Shown here one piece after another: positions 56,901 to 64,000 of a DNA stretch of 64,000 nucleotides (position 1 is the first letter of the stretch; every line of letters starts with the position of its first letter). The notes beneath the pieces are model-generated. The model was not told the origin of the DNA. It saw only the letters and a program-made list of their open reading frames with translations, and ran no database searches. Both the position numbers and the translations under genes were made by a program. The stretch comes from Branchiostoma belcheri (lineage: Eukaryota; Chordata; Leptocardii; Amphioxiformes; Branchiostomatidae), in contig NW_017803824.1 in assembly GCF_001625305.1 (NCBI RefSeq), positions 2,134,960 to 2,198,959 on the forward strand. The letters run 5' to 3'.

Positions 56901-59900
56901 CCACCTGTTTCTCCCTTCCCTTCCACTTGTGGCAAAGCTTGAATAAATAAATAAATAAATAAATAAACCTCCTTTCCAAAAGAGCAACTATTGCTACATA
57001 CAGCTACACTTATAAAGCTATGCAGGAGCATATGAAGTACAACAAATGTATGATATTACTTACTTGCTGCATTAATAAACTCCTGGTGAAGCTTGAATGT
57101 CAGTAGTGGTTCAGGTAGCCCTCTGGAAGGAACAAGTTAATGTTAGTTTTGAGAAACTTTAGTTATCATCATGTACATGGTATACTAAAAGCAAAATTCT
57201 GTATCTAACACAGAAAGCTTAAAAGCCTGTTTACTTCTGAGTTCTGAAAACTCTGGTATACAGTAATGCTGGGAAACATTTTTATCTTTAAGGACAACTT
57301 GTAGGTTTGACTACTGACAGTGTGGTGCAAACAGACAAGTGGGGTGTGCAGTGTACTGTCATAAAAGAATGCTTTTGTACATCAAATTGTCACTGTTTTA
57401 AAGCAAATCTCAAAAACATCACAACAGCTTTCTTGCAAAATGTGCTTCCATGAAAGGCATAAATCTACAGTAACAAATATCTAGTTCTTGACTGATATGT
57501 CTGCTTATTCCTACTAAGTTGAAATGCAAAACAAAACAGGACAGTGCCACAGACAGACAGACAGACACAAGCATGCAGGCAAGCAAAGTTCTACTTAGGA
57601 TTCTACACAGAGAGGTAGGGAAAATAATAACACACTCCTTAAGACAAACAATAATAAATTAGACCAAAAGCTTGTTGTGATGAATTAATTAATTTACATG
57701 ATTGAACATGAACTATGACGTTTAGAGAGCTACATCATCTTTACGAAAGCAACTGTGGGACATCTGGCTAGATATCACTTGGTGATTATCATGTCATCCT
57801 GCAACACTACACAGAATGCAGGACTAATGCAGCACCTAGACGTACATCTGAACCCTCCCAAATTTTGCTTAGTTACTTTGATATTAGGAACAAGAAGGAC
57901 AATGTTAAAGACACCTGTATATCAAATGTAGGAAGTACAACACGGGGCCTGGTGCTATAATGATATTTTTAGAATTTTTCGTCATTACCGACTGCTTGTA
58001 GAGATTTCCGTGTAAAAGACTTAAGTTTTGTACGATATTAAAACTATTCATGAAGTTCAAAGGTTGCATTGTTTCATAGGTTGTTTTTTTTTTTTTTTTT
58101 GGGTGCAAATTTGCAAATCACAAATGTACTTGGTCTGGAATGGATGGAATGCCTACATGTGTAGGGAAGTGATGCAAATAAAACCAAGGCTTAGCCTCCT
58201 CTAATTTTACACACGTACAGCACCATAGAAAAAGATGTAAATCAAAGCTCTAACAGAAACGTTGTGTTGGACTAGCTACCAACAGATGACGACCAGAAGC
58301 ACATGTGAGTACTCACACATTATGGAATGCACTCGATGGTGGGCTATAGCAGTCACAAACAATAGAACAATGGCAATTCAGTCAAAGTTTTGGGACCAAG
58401 TTGAACCAAAATGCACGTACGGTTGCCATTCCTCTTCATGCAATCGCATAGCAACATCATTTTTTTTAATCATTCTAGATCTTTACACTGAAGTTTGTTG
58501 CATCCGACCCTACTCTACTGCCACACATCACCAGTAACAAAATGCATGTTTTCTTGACTGTCTATTAATACAGGTTAATTGCAGTAAGAAGCACATACAG
58601 CTATGACAGTTTGGAACATGAACATGAAGATGAGCCACGTACGTAGACATACACTGGCAGTGAGAGTGACCAACTCAGCAGACACAGACATATGATGCAC
58701 ACACATAAACTGACAATAACGCACATGCCACAGCACAGACATGTATCTACATCTATGTTAGCAACACATATATGTACATGCAACACCAAGAACCAACACA
58801 AACCTAGCACTAGTGCAGAATGCAAGCCAGTATCCTTTGTTGGAATGTCTACCAACGAACATACAGTATCCACCTCAAGCACAGGCACGTCGGCAGAACG
58901 TACTGTACCTGCGCGAAACCCGTATTGCATTGTGCATAGCACTTCAGAAGAACGTCTCATATAAAGTTGTATTCATGTATACAAGGTTAACATCCTCGAA
59001 AAAGATATCCTCTGCAACAGAACAAAATTCTGATGCAACGTTCACCACAAATCCAACAAAAACCGTGAAAAATCATGGTTTCGTGCAGGCGCAGTATGTT
59101 CTGCTGACGTGCTTCGAACATCTACATGTACATGTAAAATATGACATTCTGGTCCTAAAAAGCGCCCCCTACCTAAAGTAGTTCTTGAGTGCGCTGGTGA
59201 TGGTTTTGATCTCATACTCGTCCAGGTCCACCTTGTCTGCTTTTCTCCTGTCTACTGAGGACACCAACAAACAAACATGGGTCTATCAGTCAAATATAGT
59301 CATCAAGCTGAAAAACAGCACTTGTTTATGACAATCTATATGACAATTATGGAAAAGGTACATTACATTTTAACTAATACATAGAGAGGGACAAGCACAA
59401 AAAGGCCTTCGAACATTGAAGTACTCTCAAGGATCGTATACTAACATCATGAAACTCTTACGATCTCAACACTTATACTGATGAGACTGTTTTGTCAGAA
59501 TAAATGATTATTATAGAATTTAGCTTATAAGTCACTATACAAATGTATATCTCAAACCTGTGTTACATACCTAGACACAGTTCTGTTAGCTTCTTGACCT
59601 TGGAGTTGACGCCCACTACCCTGTACAGGCCCTGCTCCTCAATACCTGCAGGGGGAGGGGAAGTTAGTGAAATGGTGGAACCTACCATCTCCAGGATAGA
59701 CCTTTAAATGTCTTGTACCATAATGTTTTTACAATGTCTTTGCTATTGCTCTTACCGTTGTGGTTTTAGTCATCATAACATTTGTGCTTGGATCAACATG
59801 ATAGTCCCTATCCATAAGCAATAGCACCCAGTATAAGAATTGTGATATATATTGGCAAGATAGTAGTAATCACATGTAGAACTTATTCTGCAATTGTTCA

Positions 59901-62900
59901 TGATAGTAGTGTAGTGAAGTTGTGAATATTAGTAATATGAATAAAGGTACATGTATGAAAAAAAATTGTCCTTGTTGTCAGGCTACATTGCCAATGTTGT
60001 TGGATAAGTCTTTGATAAGTCAAATATTCCTCAGTTGAGAATGGCAAGTAGTGCATTATAAGCACTATCTCTGATGGAACCTACCTCTTGTCTCTATAGA
60101 CTGAATACATCTCTTGATGAAGGTGAATCCTATGTCATTCAGCAAGTCTGTGGGAGGAGCAGGTCAGATAGTGACACAATATATACACCATTCTCATACC
60201 GAACATGTCAGTCTGTTGCAGTACCAATAGCTGTTACAAGAGGGAGTTATTAATGAAAGAAAATGGCACCTTACAATGTCTGGAGAGATAAGAGAATTGT
60301 AAGTACTTAATTACCAAAAGAATGAAGTAACCAATTCCCCCATGCACCTTAACTACATTGAACAATGATACTACATGTACATCTATTATATAGGCGTGTA
60401 GAATGTTAAGCTGGCTACCCAAATATGTTGGGAACACCGCTAAAATTTCTTTACTTTTAGGCCAAAATTAATTCTCCTGTAGTTTGAGTCAGCATCTACT
60501 ATCAACAAGACTACTTGCACTAACGGGGAATTCTAGAAAAAACATGGGTACAGTAAAAAATATGTAATGGGTCATACATGTAGCCCTGTCTTACAGATAT
60601 GATGTTTAGTTTTCATCCATGTTAACATGGGCCACAAAAACTTAGTTAGTGTAGACTAACAACCATATTTCTACTTGAGGAAACTCTCATCTTTTGGAAG
60701 GTTAAACTGAGATGGACTGGACACCAAACATCAGATCTGCTAGACTGCAACAGGCCCATCACTTCCAGGGACAAACTACACAACATTGAGGATTAAAACA
60801 TGTATCTAACAACATTGGACTGGACCACACTTAGGGGTGTTACAGGGAAACCACAGTTCCCAGGTAAATCATTTGTAACATGTTCTGATGCCCACTGCAA
60901 GGGACAGGCAATCCTGATCCCGCCAATGGTGTTTGACGTGTGGGTTGCAGGGATGGAAGGACGTGAGGATTTGTCGGGGCGGACTGCAGTGGGTATCAGG
61001 GCACTGTTGGGGCTCCTGGCAGGCACGGAACACGGTACATAACAGAACTCACTAGTGTTACTGTGATGTTAGATTTGACAACAGTACAGACGTCCTAACA
61101 ATGGAGTGTCTCTTGGTAATATCTTTGAACGTCAAGATTTTAGTACACGTATGTGGCTGACGTCTGACAACATAACATTAAAGATACACATGCATAAAAT
61201 CGCTTGGCACTAGTATACATTTTTTAAGTACAGTGTACAAATGTGGAGGACTAAAAGTACTAAATATATGGCTTTCTACAATATCTCTTATTCATGCCAG
61301 TGCTACAAATTTTGATTCTAAGTAATTGAAACAGTGAATAATGATATCTGCACACACAGTGATTCTGGCCTGTCTCTAAATCAATAATAGGATATGCCAG
61401 AGTGGTTGCATTTCTGGAAAGACTCCATGCAAATTGACAGAGTGTGGCAGCTTTTTACAACTACCCGCTATTGCCAAATGCGAGAATATATCATAATCTT
61501 TCATGAAACTACTGGGTATTGAAAAATAGGCAATAACCATAACTCATAAAACTTACATGTCAGCTTAAATGTATATGTAATTAGATTATATTGCTATGGG
61601 ACATGGAGCGATCCATTTCTTGTACAAGAACTGTTTGCCACTGACTTACAAGCAACTGCAAGCTACAATGTAGTTTGAACAGATAACATTACCATTGCTG
61701 TGGATGACAACAAAACTACAGCTAGTGTAACGGCTAATCTATGTGGACGTTGGCCTGCCAGGAGTCCGAACAGTCACAGGGGACGAACACAGAGACACTA
61801 ACCATGTGGGAGAAACCTCCACCTGCACCCCGGAGAGGGACATGTCTCCGTACCTGTCATTGACTCCACACTACTCTTCTTTGTGACTAAGAATGGCATT
61901 ACATTCCAGACTGGAACAGGATAAGGTGCTGTGAATATGGGTGGACAAACGCACGCACGGCCAAGGCAAGGACATAACATTGCAGCAGGTAGGTGGGGGC
62001 GGCAATGGCAGCGCAACAGTCAAACAGCTCTTCAAACACGTTTCTGCAGCTTTGAACTTTCTCAGAACAGTTTCATTATTTTCTTTGATTAAATCACCAA
62101 AGAGAATTAATGAAATCTGAGAGAAAGTTCAGAATTACAAAGAAAGCTGTGCACCAATCTAAAATCATGCTGATAAAAATTTACATTAAAAAAAGAAGTC
62201 CTCTACTGACTCTGTGCAACTCCTTAAGCCATTAAGGGCTGAGCTGTCAGTAACTGTTGTTCTCCCATATTACCAAAAATACAAAAATTATATTCTAATG
62301 ATTGTCATGGGCTTGGGTTCGTCCTAACAAAAATAAACACAAAAGAAAAACCAAGGGGGGTTATTAACAATGTGTTAGTGCAAGTAGTCTTGATGAATAA
62401 AGTAACCCATAACTACAGCCTGGTGCCACACCCGCACCATAGCAACGACCTCTGACCTTGTGACCCAACAAGGTTCTTATCCCGGAAGAACGACCGAAAA
62501 TAACTTCTAGGACTGGAATCTGTAACATGGGATTGGTTAACACTGGTTCCAACCCTGGGTTTAACAGTTTAGTCATGAACATGCTAGTTATTAACAGGTT
62601 TTATTAGTTATTGATGGAGCCATGCAGTGATGCCTAGTTAATAAACGTGGGCATGCACCAGTGATCTTTTAACTTTAATTTTGTGATCTGTGCAAAATTA
62701 ACAACATGCTATTGTATTATCAATGGCCTGTGAACAGAACTGAAAATGTGTTTGTGAAAAAGAAGGACTAAGCACCCAAGACACCAGCAAAACAAAACTA
62801 TATACATCAAAGTTACAACTATCATTATCAAATAAAATCAAAATTACAACAAGCACTTTATTGATCTTACGGTAAATTACCGCCTACAGCATGCAATATA

Positions 62901-63320
62901 GAAATGATATATAATATTACACTCATTAAGTATATGTGGAATTAGACAAAACATATAAATAATCAGTACACATATGAATAAGCTGTGACATAAACAAAGA
63001 AACATCAGACAGATAACACCACAAATGAAAAACAAATTACACACTAGTGTATGTAATTGGAAATTATAGCATCAGGATGCTAAATTTCTGGCAAACACTT
63101 CTTATATGATTTTCCTGTACATACTTCAGGATGTACAGTTGTGTGGAAGACTTTTTAGCAATTTTCCTCCAGAATCTACAACTTGTGACATCCAAAATTA
63201 AGACTGACAAAACTAGTAATCTTACAATGTTAACATGTTGAAAATCCTTTAATCTATATCCTTAACTCTTAATAACTTACTTTCTTCAGTTGAAGATGGA
63301 GTACCAGGCACTTGGTAGAT
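50964..63320 (-). CDS. GRAF: GRAF-family RhoGAP (ARHGAP26/10/42 type), C-terminal part; 5' end beyond window
   Basis: GTPase-activating protein for Rho-family GTPases at membranes and focal adhesions. Family order is BAR-PH-RhoGAP-Ser/Pro-SH3; BAR and PH must lie beyond the right edge. Thirteen exons join in phase for 438 residues: 63320-63281, 60147-60085, 59645-59571, 59254-59173, 57122-57064, 55817-55712, 55333-55174, 54778-54517, 54139-53978, 53268-53223, 51963-51871, 51514-51435, 51052-50964. The RhoGAP domain begins [20 protein letters not shown]; the arginine finger is in [12 protein letters not shown], and [20 protein letters not shown] is diagnostic. A Pro/Ser-rich linker follows. 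The SH3 domain ([20 protein letters not shown], then [20 protein letters not shown]) ends the protein, which separates GRAF from oligophrenin-1. Which vertebrate paralogue is closest cannot be told, as expected for a single invertebrate gene. Confidence 0.93.
52354..52577. mobile_element. 224-bp foldback element in a GRAF intron
   Basis: Arms of about 57 bases (52354-52410 and 52521-52577) are complementary almost throughout; the core GCTGTGGTTGGGTTCCTCTG and beyond is perfect for about 50 bases. The loop is about 110 bases with no coding potential. The near-identical arms suggest recent origin or gene conversion between arms. Confidence 0.85.
55427..55572. mobile_element. Short inverted-repeat element in a GRAF intron
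   Basis: TAGCTCACCTCGAATTTT at the left is mirrored by AAAATTCAAGGTGAGCTA at the right with one mismatch, over 146 bases. A nested ACTCAGAGT palindrome lies inside. Confidence 0.6.
55985..56969 (+). mobile_element. 5'-truncated non-LTR retrotransposon, CR1/L2-like, degenerate
   Basis: Translation resembles the C-terminal end of a LINE reverse-transcriptase [18 protein letters not shown] and a block with [18 protein letters not shown], a hallmark of this region in CR1/L2/Jockey-type elements. There is an early stop near 56048 and a frame change near 56460, so it is not functional. The 3' end has a short untranslated region followed by an (AATA)n tail at about 56942-56969, typical of CR1/L2-type insertion. 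It is inserted sense-plus in a minus-strand GRAF intron. Confidence 0.8.
56942..56969. repeat. (AATA)n tail
   Basis: About six tandem tetranucleotides forming the 3' terminus of the LINE fragment. Confidence 0.9.
57123..59172 (-). other. GRAF intron without recognised features
   Basis: About 2 kb of unique-looking AT-rich intron. A GACA run near 57555 and a long poly-T at about 58084-58100 are the only simple repeats. Short open frames on both strands lack splice-bounded coding character. Confidence 0.5.
60148..63280 (-). other. Large GRAF intron (between PH-RhoGAP linker exons)
   Basis: About 3.1 kb. Two patches of higher GC (about 60790-61040 and 61740-62010) stay open for 70-80 codons on one or both strands, but show no family resemblance and no paired splice sites that I trust. 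They could be old repeats or regulatory sequence. The rest is AT-rich. Confidence 0.45.
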
Positions 63321-64000
63321 CTGAAATGAGATAATAAGACAGTGCTTGAATAAAGAGAAACAGGCAGAGTCCATCAAGCGTTAGTGGGGGAAGATGTAAG
63401 GACCATTCCAAACACTTGCAGGAGTGAAACAGACAGGATGCACTTTGGTGAACCTGGTTTCCTGCTAAGAATAGAAATTGGAGACTCAGTAGAAGCCGAC
63501 TGAAAGAGGCCTTTTGGTAGTTGGAAGATTTAAATGCTAATTTTGTACTTCACATGGAATATACATTCACCAGCCTGTTCCAAAATGTAGGCACTGTGTT
63601 AGAAAACAATTCTTACTGTAATTTTTATGTCCAAGAATTAGAACTGGTTTGTTACACTGTATGATCATTTATCAGACTAATGACATCATAACTTCTCCTG
63701 GTAGGAAGGACATCCTTCACAAATAGGAAACAGTTTCTGAATGGCCCTTACATGCACCTGTTAGAGTATAAGTAGATCCACCACAGCAAGCAAAACAACA
63801 GAAAAATAAAGAAAATGATGAAAATAAAATAAAATAAAATGAACTACAAAGGAAATTCAAACCAAAATCATGTGAAAATATAATTCATCACTCCCAGTTA
63901 GTGTCAGTTTTTTTTCAGGTTCCCAAAAACCCAGGAGGCCAATTTCAGGTGAAATCACCAACCGTTACGCCTGACAATCATGATTGGTTCACACACTCAG
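63321..64000 (-). other. GRAF intron running off the window
   Basis: Upstream of the last exon seen. It holds an (AAAAT)n tract near 63820-63840 and no recognised exon. The PH and BAR exons are expected further right. Confidence 0.5.

Noticed and set aside
50964..63320. Oligophrenin-1 (OPHN1) as identity of the RhoGAP gene
   Set aside because: The C-terminus is an SH3 domain, which OPHN1 lacks and GRAF proteins have.

Overview
The window is animal nuclear DNA. It is rich in phase-consistent GT-AG introns, carries six protein genes at high density, and is littered with short foldback elements and microsatellites. The conserved genes (ZMAT2, PPME1, MRPL28, TTC6, a GRAF-type RhoGAP) and the character of the 18S fragment fit an invertebrate deuterostome, most likely a lancelet (Branchiostoma). 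The species is an inference. Two runs of N (1265-1284 and 36866-36885) are assembly gaps.

Layout. 1-1.5 kb: a decayed 18S rRNA 5' fragment on the minus strand with adjoining GC-rich spacer; the spacer part recurs after the first gap. 2.6-5.2 kb (+): ZMAT2. 6.5-10.1 kb (-): an unrecognised 926-residue protein with an N-terminal HMG-box-like domain. 10.6-15.9 kb (+): PPME1. 17.2-20.3 kb (-): MRPL28. 20.8-48.0 kb (+): TTC6, 37 coding exons whose phases all agree and which give about 2184 residues. 51.0 kb to past the right edge (-): the 3' part of a GRAF/ARHGAP26-family gene (linker, RhoGAP, proline/serine region, SH3). The genes alternate strand one by one, so every neighbour pair is convergent or divergent. 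Two head-to-head intervals of about 0.5 kb are probable bidirectional promoters, and the convergent pairs have 3' ends that abut or overlap.

The genes do not form one pathway: ZMAT2 is spliceosomal, PPME1 demethylates PP2A, MRPL28 is mitoribosomal, TTC6 is a TPR scaffold and GRAF is a Rho-family GAP at membranes.

The most unusual material is structural. The 18S fragment seems to sit between inverted copies of a terminal motif, as if carried by a repeat. A 2.25-kb block in TTC6 intron 23 is bounded by two 813-bp TTAA-flanked inverted-repeat elements and interrupts a local repeat unit, resembling a composite transposon. Two roughly 200-230-bp complementary repeats face each other across TTC6 exons 26-29, a configuration that favours back-splicing. 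Three separate local duplications in TTC6 each copied a splice site with adjoining exon sequence. All exon models were made by eye from codon phase, splice signals and remembered family sequence; no search or alignment program was run.
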